Source: Hanleya hanleyi
Lineage: Eukaryota > Mollusca > Polyplacophora > Lepidopleurida > Hanleyidae
NCBI GenBank assembly: GCA_036873755.1
Contig: JAVTVY010017249.1
Location: 1-64,000 of the forward strand
Direction of reading: 5' to 3'
DNA length: 64,000 nucleotides
The notes under the pieces were generated by a model that did no database searches, was not told where the DNA came from, and was given only the letters and a program-made list of their open reading frames with translations. The translations under genes and the position numbers were made by a program. Shown here one piece after another: positions 22,485-32,239 of this stretch; the stretch's first letter is position 1; each line of letters starts with the position of its first letter.

Positions 22485-23371
22485 TTAATAGGTGTTCCAA
22501 GCCTTGGGCGGTTGTGTCCGGCGTCGTGTTCGTCGCGGTGACTTGCTACGTGTCACGGCTCTGGAGATGTGGGTTATCTTGATCAAGGGTGGTTTTTCAA
22601 AGGCGCGAAAATAAGGTGCCCGTTGTGGTGGTGTTTTGGGGGGTGAATCCGGTTTCCACTCGTCTACCCAAGAAGGTACTGGACCACTCGGCGATTGCTG
22701 GGTCCGCTGCATCCAGGCTCAGCGCTGGGGGTTCCCCACCAATTCCTGTGGTACATGCATGTCTTTCAAGCCTTGAGCGAAGACCTCCCATCCTCGAGGA
22801 TCCGTGTGCGACCTGCGTTGACGCATCAGGTCATTCACTAAATCCGTCATGTGGGTACCGGGGACCACTTGATTCTGTACCAGTAGTTCGCCTTTATCAT
22901 TCCAAGTCATATTAGGATTCTGTTTCATCCGTTGTAATACCAGGCCAGTTTATTTCTTGAACGATGCAGGTACACTCTTCAGGACTTCGTCTTCCACCCA
23001 CTGTGGGGCTGTGGGTGGTATCCCTGGTAATGGCGGCTGTTGGAGCGGTGCTGAGGTCGGCGGTGTGTCGCGTGGTGGTGGTGATGCTGAGGTAGAGAGG
23101 GTTTTGTATTGGTCCATGAACGTCATTTACCGTTGAAGCGTTTCATTGTACCGTTGTACTTTCTCAATGTCGCTTAACCCCGGTCATGTGACGCAGTCAG
23201 TATGTCGGCACCTCTTCCCACTTCCCTTATATGTGTTGTAATTTGTAAGATCTGTTGCATCTCTTTATCGAGGGTGTTTATGGTCTTCACCGTAGGTGGA
23301 ACAGGATAGGGCGATTGGAGGTTTTGAAGGAACCGTGGTTCGACAAGGACCATTTTTTTCGTGAGGTTCAT
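22485..23371 (-). pseudogene. conserved Maverick structural-type protein (A), broken
   Basis: Homologous along its length to 41121-41915 in element B. It begins at an ATG overlapping the stop of the upstream small basic gene (ATGA). Lesions: a ~57-bp insertion at 23186-23243, a CAA-to-TAA stop after FKK near 22950, and a TGG-to-TGA stop after GNPQR near 22716. The conserved middle (MTWNDKGELLVQNQVVPGT, then MRQRRSHTDPRGWEVFAQGL) is typical of a widespread Maverick protein of unknown function. The C-terminus is Pro/Arg-rich and ends W-x-x-Y. Confidence 0.75.
23186..23243 (+). mobile_element. 57-bp retroelement tail inserted in a Maverick gene
   Basis: Sequence from ATGTGACGCAGTCAG to GTTGTAATT is absent from the same gene in element B, and it matches the last 57 bases of the retroelement tail copies at 17.1 kb and 51.15 kb. 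It interrupts the conserved Maverick gene after codons for EMQQILQ. It is a strongly 5'-truncated copy sharing the family's 3' end. Confidence 0.75.
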
Positions 23372-23712
23372 TGTCGGCCGAAGAGCCCACCCAATACTGG
23401 ACCCAACACGGAAGCGGCCAACGGTGCTAAGATGGCCCAGAGAAAGCCGCCTTTCTGTAACACCTTTGTCTTTTGTGTTTGAGAGACTCGCTTCTGGACT
23501 AGGGTTCGGAGACCTGTCTTATGCTTGGCCAACCTGGTTTTCTGAGCCGGAGTCAGTGGTACGTTGCCTTTTAACAGGTTGTACCCGATCTCGCACAGAC
23601 AGCGTACAAGGTCAGGGTCCGCACCGCGTACAATGGTTCGGACCAACTCGGGTAGGCCCGTCTTCAATACACGGAGCGTCGGGGCGTGCTTCCGTGCTCG
23701 CGCAGACATCAT
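23368..23712 (-). CDS. small basic protein with hydrophobic Gly-rich tail (A)
   Basis: 114 residues from the ATG-ATG start (MMSARARKHAPTLRV). The first 80 residues are basic with a RCLCEIGYNLLKG core. The end is a hydrophobic stretch GGFLWAILAPLAASVLGPVL followed by a Gly-rich tip. The frame is intact and 114 residues in both elements. Many Mavericks encode a protein of this shape; its resemblance to adenoviral minor core/membrane-lytic proteins is my inference. The preceding GATAAAAAG-type box is conserved in B. Its stop overlaps the start of the next gene. Confidence 0.65.
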   Translation of the reverse strand: MMSARARKHAPTLRVLKTGLPELVRTIVRGADPDLVRCLCEIGYNLLKGNVPLTPAQKTRLAKHKTGLRTLVQKRVSQTQKTKVLQKGGFLWAILAPLAASVLGPVLGGLFGRQ

Positions 23713-23793
23713 GTACAACTAATGCTAGAACCCACAACTCTGCCCTTTGTATCTACCTCGGAGAACAGAGACAAAGTCAACCATGCTGTTGTA

Positions 23794-24474
23794 TTAATTC
23801 TTTTTATTATCCCCATCACCAAAAACACACACTCCAGCTGGGGGAGCCACCGCGGGTGTGTTTACATTATTTTTGCATGTACACGTGGTGGGTCTCTCCG
23901 GGAAAGATGCCGGTTCGTAGTCGAAGGTGATCGGGGGTGGCTTGCTTGAGGTCGAAGAGCATATACCCGTGCGAGGGGTTGTCGCATCTTTAAAGGCTTC
24001 CAACGCGAACGATGTGCGGCCGGGATACATCTGTCTCGCCAGGTGCAGCAGTTGAGTGGTATCTCTCGGGTTTTTGAAGACCACCAGATAGTGGGCATTT
24101 AAGCTGATGTTGCGATGTTCTTTGTTTTTACTGAACAGATTCTGCACAATGTAGATGATGCTGAGCCGTCGATGATGGCTGCCTTTGGTAAAGAGTTGGG
24201 TGACTCGCGCATCCGCCTCCGCCATGAGATCATCCAGAACCACCAAGGTGTCCGGTTCCAAATCGGCCAGGTTAGGTAGGCCTCCCACGAACGTGGTGTG
24301 GGGCATTGCTGCATACGCTGCCTGCCATTCTCCGTAACACCACACGAATCGGGCAATGGGTGGGGTGATCATGCTGTCGGCGTGTTGAAGGAGCGTCCTG
24401 ACGAAGTGCGTTTTGCCGGAGCCCGTCGGTCCTGCGATGACGCAAGTGAAGGGATGCTGCCACCGAGGGCCCAT
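23794..24474 (-). pseudogene. ATP: genome-packaging ATPase (A), frameshifted near the end
   Basis: FtsK/HerA-type DNA-packaging ATPase of the A32 family. Walker A is GPTGSGKT near residues 15-22 and Walker B is LVVLDDL near 78-83, followed by the conserved SIIYIVQNLF. Colinear with the intact copy at 40016-40624. One base is missing after ATTP (CCCTCGCAC against CCCTCAGCAC in B), so the last ~30 residues are read in the wrong frame and the ORF overruns into the 3' hairpin. The first base pairs overlap the preceding Thr-rich membrane gene, as in B. Confidence 0.85.
23800..23862 (-). terminator. 3' hairpin and poly(A) signal after the ATPase (A)
   Basis: On the minus strand, ACACACCC and GTGTGTG flank a loop containing GGCTCCCCCAG, followed by GATGGGGATAATAAAAAG. 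The same arrangement stands after the ATPase in B and, with a different stem, after both PolB remnants. It presumably marks the transcript 3' end. Confidence 0.6.
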
Positions 24475-24928
24475 GGTTGGAGGTGTATCCGCTGCCGTGG
24501 TAACCAGCTCTTGTAAATTTGGTACGAGTGAACTGAAGTGGTGGTGGGTACAACGTCGGTCGTCGTTGTCTGCTCACTGTGAGGGATGATGGTGGTGGGT
24601 ACAACGTCGGCGGCGGTTGTCTGTTCACTGTGAGGGATGAAATCCGGTGGGTTTTCAGACGTAGTTGTTGTACTTGGTGTAGGTGTGGGCTGTATACTTG
24701 GAGCTCGATGTGGCTTGTACACGGGGTGTGGTGGTGGTGATGACTGGGCTCGATACGGTGCTATGTGTAGACTGGTTTGACTGGTGGCTGATTTTCTCAG
24801 TTGGTTACGTCGTAAAACACACCTCCGTACAACACACTCAGCAGGGTTAACACTATCACCACAAAGCCCACTTGCGCTTTGCGCGTATTGGGGGACGCTC
24901 TGTTCAGAGGCAGCTGCTGTTTGTCCAT
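24369..24928 (-). pseudogene. Thr/Ser/Pro-rich single-pass membrane protein (A), frameshifted
   Basis: Starts MDKQQLPL and has one N-terminal membrane segment (AQVGFVVIVLTLLSVLYGG) followed by a long Thr/Pro/Ser stalk with repeats of HSEQTTTTDVVPTT. Frames at 24797-24928 and 24369-24722 must be joined across a frameshift or deletion near 24.75 kb to match B. Type-II or type-III topology with an O-glycosylation-like stalk suggests a surface or attachment role, which is inference. Confidence 0.6.
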
Positions 24929-24978
24929 AGCACTGTGGTCGAACGTGGAATGAAGGATGACGGCAGTGGTGTCTGACT

Positions 24979-26035
24979 TTATAGTCGTTTCACCTGGTTG
25001 GCCGCGACCCAGAAATTGAAGGAACTGGGCCAGCCTTGCCATTTGTCGAAATGAAACAGTTTGTCACGTCGACGTTCCGTTTTCAAAATCTGCTCCACCG
25101 TGTAGTAGTCTTGCTTTGTTTTTACGACAGGCTGTAATTCCGTCTCGTAAAACGTCCCTAGCAACGGTTCCCCTTGAAGATCTTCCAGTTCATAGACTCG
25201 CTGCTGTCGGGGTAGGCGTCGTCCAATCAGGAAGTGCTCATCGCTCCAGTTGGGCAAGTAACTTTTCTCGAACTTGCCCTTGACTTTACTGATCCGTACA
25301 GGGTCCCCGACCTTGAACACCTCCTTCTGCGTTCGCTGCGATTGCCTGGGGTACAAGACACGCCGGACTTGGGCTTCATTGCGTTGGGTCACGGTAATGG
25401 GGGCTCTTTCTATACTATGGTGATAGGCTCGATTGTAACCACTCACAAGTTTCGGGAGAACATCGATGTACCATCTTGTATTCTTATAGGTGAAATATTT
25501 ATACATGCGACCTTTGAATGTCCTGTTGAGCCTTGGTCTCGTTGTACGTATGGAAGAAAAACACCTTCTGGGCTTTCAGAAACTGTTGGAACGGACGGTT
25601 GAGGAATTCCGTGCCTTCGTCGGTTTGCAAATACATGGGTTTGCGCCCGGTCTTGAAGATGTCCTTGAACGCCGCTATGACATTCGCCCCCGTTTTCGTC
25701 CGGATGGGTACCACCCACGCATACTTCGACAGGATATCGATGCACGTCAAGATATACCGATTTTCATCGTTGTGTTTGGTAGAGGCGCCCATATCGACCA
25801 AATCCGCTTGCCATTGGGCATCTAGTCCTCCCACGATGACCCTGTTCCGTAGAAAATGGCGACGGGCAGCTCGATGTAAGGTATAGGTGTCTTGTTTTCT
25901 TAACCAATCTCGGACTTTGTCACGTTGTATCCCCTGGGGTTTGGCCGCTCGATAGAGATCCGTCAATGCACTATAGGCCGCCGGACTGTCGGGACTGTAG
26001 TATAAGTTATCCAACACCTTCTCCCAGCTCTTCAT
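24979..26035 (-). pseudogene. INT: retroviral-like integrase with chromodomain (A), dead
   Basis: Same gene as 38439-39512. The N-terminal half keeps the first aspartate (WQADLVD) and second (LQTDEG). A 17-base deletion after NETKA removes the segment carrying the catalytic glutamate and throws the frame, and the rest continues in another frame through the GPY-like and chromodomain parts (YYTVEQILKTER, FDKWQGW). Without the third acidic residue the enzyme could not cut or join DNA, so A could only have moved by borrowing an integrase. Confidence 0.9.
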
Positions 26036-26062
26036 ATTGACAAATCATGATGGACCCTGGCT

Positions 26063-26530
26063 CTATCGCTTATTTATAACGGGTATATCTTGGGCCGGAG
26101 TTTCTTTCTGAGTTTCTTCGTTAGCTTCTGCCAGCACAGTGTCCATGGTAAATGACCAGTCCAACTCCTCTGATGACCGTTTGATAAGCACTTGATCCAC
26201 ATCTGCCACGGCATCTTCCAACGCAGACCATAGATCAGGGTGAAGGGTAAAATGCACTGTACCCCCATCTAGCCGAGCCAATTGCGCAAAGAAAGGGCCG
26301 CGTCGGATGTACACATCGTGACGCAAGTGGATGAGGTCGCCGTCCAGTTCACCAGACAACACCCGTTTGAATTTGGTCCAGCCCTCCCGGGACAGACGAA
26401 TGTCGGCCGGGCACGGTTGTGTAGGGTCCGCATCACAGATGTCTCCCACCTCCTCCATGATGTCGACCTTATCCGCATAAACGTGCAGGAAAACCTCGGG
26501 GGTCAAGCTGAGATACGCCAGTATTATATG
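26063..26530 (-). pseudogene. small WTKFKR-family protein 2 (A), start codon lost
   Basis: About 150 residues. In B the protein starts MTEHIILAYLSLTPEV; here the corresponding ATG is ACG, and the downstream frame is open to VINKR. The core has an alternating-strand segment (VFLHVYADKVDIMEE), then IRLSREGWTKFKRVLSGELD, then VYIRRGPFFAQL. Strands followed by 'basic-Leu-x-x-x-W-x-x-(L/F)-K' recall the PC4/p15 single-stranded-DNA-binding fold; this is a hypothesis. The end of the gene overlaps the TATA box of the integrase. Confidence 0.6.
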
Positions 26531-26698
26531 CTCCGTCGTGGTCAGTACGTGAATGGTACCAGATTTGTCTGTCTCTCGTATTTATAGGGAGAACCCCGTG
26601 AGATCAAAGGATCGGGTGGTCATGTCACTGAGTATAGCCGGGTAATCAAAGGCATCGTCGTCTGCCTCCGCTTCATTGCTAGACATTTGATCACTGGG

Positions 26699-27105
26699 TT
26701 ATACCGCCGCTTCTCTCAGGGCACGAGCCCACTCCAACTCGTACGATCGTCCGGTGTAAACAGCTCGTCTACAATAGACACCACTTTCTCGAAGGCTGTC
26801 TACAGATCGGGGTATAGGGTGAAACCTCGCGTAAGGTCTTGGTAACGGCCCAGGCGTGGGAAGAAGGGACCACGGTGTACGTAGATGGCATTGTCTTTGT
26901 GCATGAGGTTTACGTCGAGCTCACCACTCAACACCCGTTTAAATTTGGTCCAGCCGTCACGGTGTAACGTAACCGTATTCGATACGTTCTCAGCGCGCGA
27001 CCAGCAAACATGTCCACGGTCTTCCACGAGGGTGACTTTATCTTCATAGACGTGTAACCCCACCCGGGGTGTAAGGGGAAGGATGGCTCGTAGAACTGGT
27101 GACAT
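26699..27105 (-). pseudogene. small WTKFKR-family protein 1 (A), nonsense mutation
   Basis: Begins MSPVLRAILPLTPRVG and shares with its paralogue the block HRDGWTKFKRVLSGELD and YVHRGPFFPRL. A TGG-to-TAG change after YPDL truncates it. The out-of-use C-terminal part still resembles B (VVPIVDQLFTPDERS in B and C). The start is preceded by a duplicated TATAAATACGA leader, also seen in B and C. Function unknown; see the paralogue for the PC4 hypothesis. Confidence 0.65.
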
Positions 27106-27267
27106 GGTTCACCCAATGACGAACGGTGAATGACACACACTCTGACTGTCTCTCACACACTCTGACTGTCTCTCGTATTTATGGTCAGGTCCCTCAGTGA
27201 CATGGTTGACCCAATAACGATCGGTGAATGACGCACACTGTGTCGTATTTATGGTCAGATCCCACTG

Positions 27268-27564
27268 TCAATGCCACAGCGTCAGGCTCAATAGGGTACA
27301 GACCATTACTAGGCCAACCAGCCGTCGCTGGTTGCGGCGTGAGCGCTCGTGGTCCATAGCCCGAGCATCAAGGATGGCTGTTATAGTCCAGTAGTGGTGA
27401 GTGATGGTACATCTCTCCATCGAGTGCACTCTGTCGAGGACCGCTTCTGTGCACTCTTTCAGGATCTGCAAACATGGACCGAACCACTGCTCCGTGATCC
27501 GTGAGGGAATTAACCACGGGCGCATGCTGTAAATGCGAGCCGCATAGGGAGGGGTGTCCGTCAT
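27268..27564 (-). CDS. tail-anchored small membrane protein (A)
   Basis: 98 residues: MTDTPPY start, a central helix (ECTEAVLDRVHSMERC), a basic patch (DHERSRRNQRRL) and a C-terminal hydrophobic segment VGLVMVCTLLSLTLWH. This is a positive-inside, C-terminally anchored design. Compared with B it lacks about ten residues in the N-terminal third and differs locally there, probably from an indel pair. It is the first gene of the rightmost transcription block. Possible virion membrane or assembly role is inference. Confidence 0.6.
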   Translation of the reverse strand: MTDTPPYAARIYSMRPWLIPSRITEQWFGPCLQILKECTEAVLDRVHSMERCTITHHYWTITAILDARAMDHERSRRNQRRLVGLVMVCTLLSLTLWH

Positions 27565-27840
27565 GCTCCTGTAACCATAGAAATGGGGGTGTGGGATCCA
27601 GAGGGACGTGTTTTATAGGCCATGTCACACATGCGCGCCTATACGTAGCTCTACGGGTGTAGTCCGTGATACGTATAATTCTGTTTGGTTAGTCCAAAAA
27701 AGAGAGCAACAACAACTAAGATTACAGGTCAATCTTTTTATTAGCCCCTCCATCACAGCACATCCACGCTGGAGGAACCAGTAGGAAACATGACAGGAAT
27801 GCATGTACTGACCTGTCTGTGGGGTTTTCCCCCAGAATTT

Positions 27841-27960
27841 CGCTGACGTCCGTGTCTTTTCGGTGACGTCCGTGTCTTTTCGGTGACGTCCGTGACTTTT
27901 CGATGACGTCCGTGTCTTTTCGGTAAAGTCCGTGTCTTTTCGGTGACGTCCGTCATCCGG
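27841..27960 (-). repeat. 20-bp iteron array between divergent gene blocks (A)
   Basis: Six head-to-tail copies of a 20-bp unit, TTTTCGGTGACGTCCGTGTC with minor variants, at exact 20-bp spacing. It lies between the membrane-protein gene (leftward) and the zinc-finger gene (rightward). Element B keeps an orthologous array in the same intergenic position. Confidence 0.85.
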
Positions 27961-28019
27961 GTATGCATGAGGGTGTTGAGGGAGCGACTGTATGTGGCGA
28001 GTTGAATGTGGGTGTTTTT

Positions 28020-28216
28020 TTCGGTGACGTCCGCGCCGGCATCCGGGTACTTCTATGTAGGTCTATAAAAGTGGAAATTTTTAGGACATTGCTGCATTCA
28101 TTGGCCTGATTGATCTGACCAGCCTGAGCCTATCTGACGAGAGGAGCTACTTGCCTGAACCTCACCAGCCTATCTCACCATAGCAGCTACTTGCCTTACC
28201 AGTGGAGCCAACAGTC
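28020..28216 (+). promoter_or_regulatory. TATA promoter and leader of the PolB/zinc-finger block (A)
   Basis: A GGTGACGTCCGCG iteron-like copy, then CTATGTAGGTCTATAAAAG at 28052-28070, then a leader with the imperfect repeat GAGCTACTTGCCT/GCAGCTACTTGCCT before the ATG at 28217. The equivalent promoter in B lies in the opposite orientation relative to its gene. Confidence 0.65.
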
Positions 28217-28501
28217 ATGGAGTCATCTCACCGAGCTAAGCTTCTACAGCACCATATTCGCCTCGTTGATGAGATGCAGCATGTGGCCGATATATGTGAT
28301 CTGCCCATGGTGGAAAACATGATCACTAAACACATAGAGGGTAGATATCATGGCGGAGAAGACCTATATGGCATGAAGCAGCATGTTCACTTGCACAACT
28401 TGCCAGAAGCAGTTTACTCGCCCAGAAGATTTGCGACGGCACGAGTCCTCCATCCACAACGGCGCACGGTATACTTGTATAACCTGCGCAAGGTCATTTA
28501 A
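28217..28501 (+). pseudogene. frame upstream of the zinc-finger gene (A)
   Basis: Starts MESSHRAKLLQHHIRLVDEM and encodes a helical stretch. It then runs out of frame across the first codons of the zinc-finger ORF. Either it is a separate small upstream gene or it is the true N-terminus of the PolB polypeptide, one frameshift away from the fingers (the junction follows DLYGMKQ). B has unrelated sequence here, so the comparison does not decide. Confidence 0.4.
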
Positions 28502-29060
28502 TCGGAAGGATCCTTTACTGCGCCGCGTACGCTCATTCCACGAGGGCGCGACGGAACAATGTAATGAATGTGGTCAACTCTTCAAACGACCCAGTCAGTT
28601 AAGACGGCATCAGCGTTTGATTCATGCCCCGTCTCTACGGTTTGGGCGACAACTTCACACTAAAGTGGCACCCAGGAGGGTCAGACCCAGTGAAGATGAA
28701 CCCCGGGAGACGAATGCCACTGGTGATGCGATCACAGAGAGCCCGCCTGTACCCACAGTTCAGAAGAGCCTAGATATCCAGCCAGTCCCTAGCATTATTG
28801 TTGCTAGTCATACGCCTGACGACATCGAACATTTTCCGGAAGATGCAGTGGATGTTCCTAGCGATCTGTTACAGGACGCCCATCCAGTGAGTGACATCTA
28901 TCGGCGCCAATGGCCCATGATACGCACGTTTTCCACCGTGATCGCCCTATTCCAGATATCTACAATTTCCCACTCACCGACCTCACCCTTCTACCCAGCT
29001 ACGTGGAAGCCATATTCAATGACCATCTGCTGTGAACATACTAATCATACCCAGGGCGGC
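28383..29060 (+). pseudogene. C2H2 zinc-finger N-terminal part of Maverick PolB (A), truncated
   Basis: Three C2H2 fingers (CTTCQKQF..H..H; CITCARSF; CNECGQLF..H..H). The second finger has lost its first histidine (LLRRVRSFH against LLRHERSFH in B). An acidic linker follows, and then the start of the conserved 'DIYNFPL' domain, shifted in frame here. Coding sequence stops being recognisable about 29028, where it joins the 3' hairpin of the transcript directly. In invertebrate Mavericks this module leads into the type-B DNA polymerase, which is entirely missing. Confidence 0.75.
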
Positions 29061-29101
29061 TTCCCCCAGTCTGGATATGATGTAAAATTGGGGATAATAA
29101 G
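29046..29101 (+). terminator. 3' hairpin and poly(A)-like signal of the PolB transcript (A)
   Basis: CATACCCAG and CTGGATATG bracket a loop with GGCTTCCCCCAG, followed by TTGGGGATAATAAG. Same design as in B, with some stem decay. It is the only part of the polymerase gene's 3' end that survives. Confidence 0.6.
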
Positions 29102-29169
29102 CTGTATAAACATTGCTAAGCTTTCCGCTATACTTGGATGAAATATATACCCCGATGTGATATAGTGCC

Positions 29170-30201
29170 CTTGCACACTTCCGAAACTTCCCTTCAACCC
29201 GCGTGCGTGCTCGCTCGGACCACCCGCGCGCGCTGCGACCGGGCCGGGCGGGGCCGGACCGGGGAGAACTTGGATGTTGAACATCCGGGCCCTACGTCTA
29301 AGGGAACATTTGAACTCTTCTGGGTTCGAAGGTAGTTTTAGTGACACCCGGAAGGGACGTCACAACCCACACCACCCAACCAAAACCACGGACTCCTAGT
29401 GGTTGGCCACACACCCCACGCACCCCAAAATGCCTGTTTTTTATACTACGGCCAGACTGCGCATGCGCAAGCTCTTGAACACGGACGAACCATGAGCACA
29501 GTCGGATGCTGCTTCACGAGAGCTTCAACATAAGACCTCAGCCGACTCCATCGGACCCATAGTGGCCCATGTCGGCGCCACGATATCTATTTCCATACCC
29601 TTGGTCTAATGCGCATGCACAGAATGACGTCAATTTTACCTCACATCCACCCCGTCGGATGCCCCTCCACGAATGCTTCACATGGATACCTCATTCGACT
29701 CCATCGGCCCATTAGGGGCCTACGTACATTCCAACACGTCTATGTCCATACCCTTTTCCCACAATTCCCTGTCTGCACATGCGCAGAATGGAAACGACGC
29801 ACTAGTCCAGGCGGAGGCTCCTTCACGAATGCTTCACATGGATACCTCAATCGATCCAATCGGCCCATTAGGGGCCCACCTAGACCTCAACACGTCTATT
29901 TCCATACCCTTTTCCCACAATTCCCTGTCTGCGCATGCGCAGGATGGAAACGAAACACTAGTCCAGGTGGATGCTCCCTCACGAATGTTTCACATTAATA
30001 CCTCATACGACTCCATCGGACCATTAGGAGCTCCCCTAGACCCCAAAACGTCTATTTCCATACCCTTTGTCCACCGAGCATGCGCAGAATATCGATATTT
30101 CAACCCCACACCCAGCCCATCAGATGCCCCTTCACATATGCTTCAATTTGACACCTCACTAGATCCAATCGGTACACTAGGGACCCCTCTCGCCCCTGAA
30201 G
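29170..30201. repeat. Maverick A inner right terminal repeat: GC-rich block and ~130-bp tandem units
   Basis: A GC-rich block (CACCCGCGCGCGCTGCG, GGATGTTGAACATCCGG) matches those at 34560-34760 and 44310-44540 in B. It is followed by about four tandem units carrying 'CTTCACATGGATACCTCA', 'CATCGGCCCATTAG', 'ACGTCTATTTCCATACCC' and a TGCGCATGCGCA palindrome. Long plus-strand frames across it reflect repeat periodicity, not a gene. Confidence 0.8.
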
Positions 30202-30438
30202 ATTGCCGGAGTATACCGGAGAATTTGGGACTACTTTCTGTGCGCAGAGGCAGACCGCATCACCGCCAGACCGCATCACCGCGGAGAAATACACACGCCC
30301 AATCGTCACACTTGCGCAGAACACCGCCACAAAACCGCCGCAACATCTCATACCTGCGCACAACCCTCCCGCGCACACCACATTATCGCGCATGCGCAGT
30401 GAGGCGCTGTGACCTCGAAAAGGGTACTATATATTACT
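30202..30438 (-). repeat. Maverick A right terminal inverted repeat
   Basis: Reverse complement of 21390-21648 with small differences; it ends GGGTACTATATATTACT and is followed by the TGGGGC target-site half. Confidence 0.85.
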
Positions 30439-31194
30439 TGGGGCATTTCGACCCTCCCCCCCTCCCTCCCCCAGGCCTGGACATATCCCAAAAAGCCCAA
30501 GCCAGATAAGGTTAAGCAGCCGTTGAGATATATAATTAGACCACAGTTCATGTTCGAGCAGCAGACCACAAAATTAGCCATAAATCGTCCAACTCGTCTT
30601 CTTCGTTTTGTAGTCAGCCATGTTTGATGTCTGCGCATGCTCAGCGCATAAAAACATCCGGTTTGCAAAGCACGTGGCCGAGCACCTGGCTACGCCTCCC
30701 CCATGCCCACAACGATCTCCACGGACTTTCATCTAAAATTCAACTTCGTCATGGAAGAACGACTTTTAGGAGATTTAACGCAAGTTAAAACGTCTGGAAT
30801 TACAAGCGTCTAGTCCGTCATTCATAATCCAGCCGTCGTCCATTAGAGAATATCCGCGTCCATAATCCAAAGACCTATTCCATTTCCATATAACAGTATT
30901 AGCACCAAATTCAAAAAGACAAAAGTATACATAAACATAGGCTTGTTTCCTGCAAGAGAGAAGCGGTCAACAGTTTTCAATGATGCCGGCAAGACATCAC
31001 GATGTTCCAAAATATCAAATCCGTATCGCTGATCAGTATTCTTAATCCATAATATTCGTTATAGAGTCGTCATCTAAAAATGATGTACCTCAGTCACGCT
31101 TTGATTGTGACTGTTCATATGAGTACCATGAGGATCTTGAAGTACATGGGCTCATACGGCCCCTAGCCCCGGGTTAAGCGGAATTAGACACATG

Positions 31195-31850
31195 TTACGA
31201 AGCGTAGCGCCATAGATCTTGCACGCTACGTTCGTATTTTGCTATCAGCATGCGATATGTATCGCCAAATTTGAGAAACTTTGAGTGGAGGCGCTTGGTG
31301 GAATAACCCTGTTTTATAAGTTTCTGCACAAAATGTTTTGTGACGTTGGTTAAAATCATCACATTTAACACAGGATCTAGCAAATGCTACTAAGCGAGAT
31401 ATGTATACGCCATATGCAGGTCCCACTGGAATATTACTATCCAAAAAGGGATAGTTTACGATGTCGAAATTGTAATCATCTCTTTGTCATAAAGTCGACG
31501 AGAGAGAATGCCCGCTTCATTTTTATAGAGATAGAGATCTAAATAAGATGTGCCTGTAGGGCTATCTGTAGTTTCCTTCAAATCCAGTGAAGGTGGATAT
31601 ATATCCTTCACTGCGTCATTTATATAGCGATTATCCACAGCGAGAAGATCGTCTATATAGCGTTTGGTGAATGAGAAGGAATATCCATCCCAATACAGTG
31701 TGAAGAAAAAGCAACTGGATATTTTGTAAAACCTGATGGACCAAAAAAATGCATTTGGTGTATTACCTACAGGTTTTGGAAAGCGAAATACGTGGAAAGC
31801 TCTCTGACAGTTAAAACAATCAGCTATTTTAACGCTTCATGCTCAGTTTC
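31195..31850 (-). pseudogene. reverse transcriptase fragment, C-terminal half
   Basis: On the minus strand the frame contains FTKRYIDDLLAVDN, the YxDD catalytic motif of reverse transcriptases. It continues with YPPSLDLKETTDSPTGTSYLDLYLYK and, after a frameshift, SNIPVGPAYGVYISRLVAFAR and LWRYAS-stop. This C-terminal pattern belongs to an RT family common in aquatic animals. I suspect a Penelope-like element but cannot place it firmly. It sits inside the long-TIR element, and its 3' tail (30795-31190) is repeated at 58.14-58.58 kb. Confidence 0.7.
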
Positions 31851-32239
31851 TTTGTCATGACGAAGTTGAATTTTAGATGGAAGTCGGTGGAGATCGTTGT
31901 GGGCGTGGAGAGGCGTGGCCAGGTGCTCGGCCACGTGTTTTGCAAACCGGATGTTTTTATGCGCTGAGCATGCGCAGACATCAAACATGGCTGACTACAA
32001 AACGAAGAAGACGAGTTGGACGATTTGTGACTTATTTTTTGGTCTGCTACTCGAACCTTAAATGAACTGTGGTCTAATTATATATCTCAACTACTGCTTG
32101 AAGACACCAGGTCTTTGTTTACCACAAAATAAGAGGTGAGTTTAGATTTATTAGGGCGTTGTGAAGTGTTTTTTTTTCTTTAAAATTTTGTCAACATGGC
32201 ACTATTTATAACCAAATGTTGGTACACGTTTTGGTTATA

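Larger units (their letters stand above)
21390..30438 (-). mobile_element. Maverick/Polinton A, PolB- and capsid-deleted
   Basis: A 9.05-kb Polinton with integrase, packaging ATPase, penton-like protein and several lineage-specific small genes, all on the minus strand, and a divergent zinc-finger/PolB remnant on the plus strand. It starts AGTAGTATATAG and ends with the complement (ATATATTACT), the 5'-AG...CT-3' ends usual for Polintons. The flanks GGGGGC and TGGGGC are a near-match 6-bp target duplication. Polymerase body, major capsid gene and protease are missing, and most remaining genes carry lesions. Confidence 0.9.
20855..30515. mobile_element. piggyBac-like TTAA MITE split by Maverick A
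   Basis: The left part 20855-21389 starts TTAACCCTACCTGGCC; the right part 30445-30515 ends GGCCAGATAAGGTTAA when read with its neighbours (GCCAGATAAGGTTAA). Joined, they give one ordinary member of the family seen at 2564 and 9929. The MITE itself sits at a TTAA inside the left arm of the long-TIR element. Confidence 0.8.
20726..32235. mobile_element. long-TIR element splitting the LINE ORF1
   Basis: The left arm ACCAAAACGTGTACCAACA... recurs as reverse complement ending at 32235. After removing the inner MITE and Maverick, the left arm (20726-20854 plus 30516-30770) and right arm (about 31850-32235) pair over ~390 bp, including the CTCAGCGCATAAAAACATCC and CACGTGGCCGAGCACCTGG segments. The unloaded element would be about 1.9 kb and holds a reverse-transcriptase fragment. 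Flanking duplications are not clear (GTATTTG versus TATATTAT). Confidence 0.7.

Noticed and set aside
23361..23949. Plus-strand ORFs over the ATPase/core region
   Set aside because: Shadows of the minus-strand Maverick genes.
29609..30509. Long plus-strand ORFs (129 and 278 codons)
   Set aside because: They lie entirely in the ~130-bp tandem units and terminal repeat of Maverick A; the repeated HMDTS-like segments come from the repeat itself.
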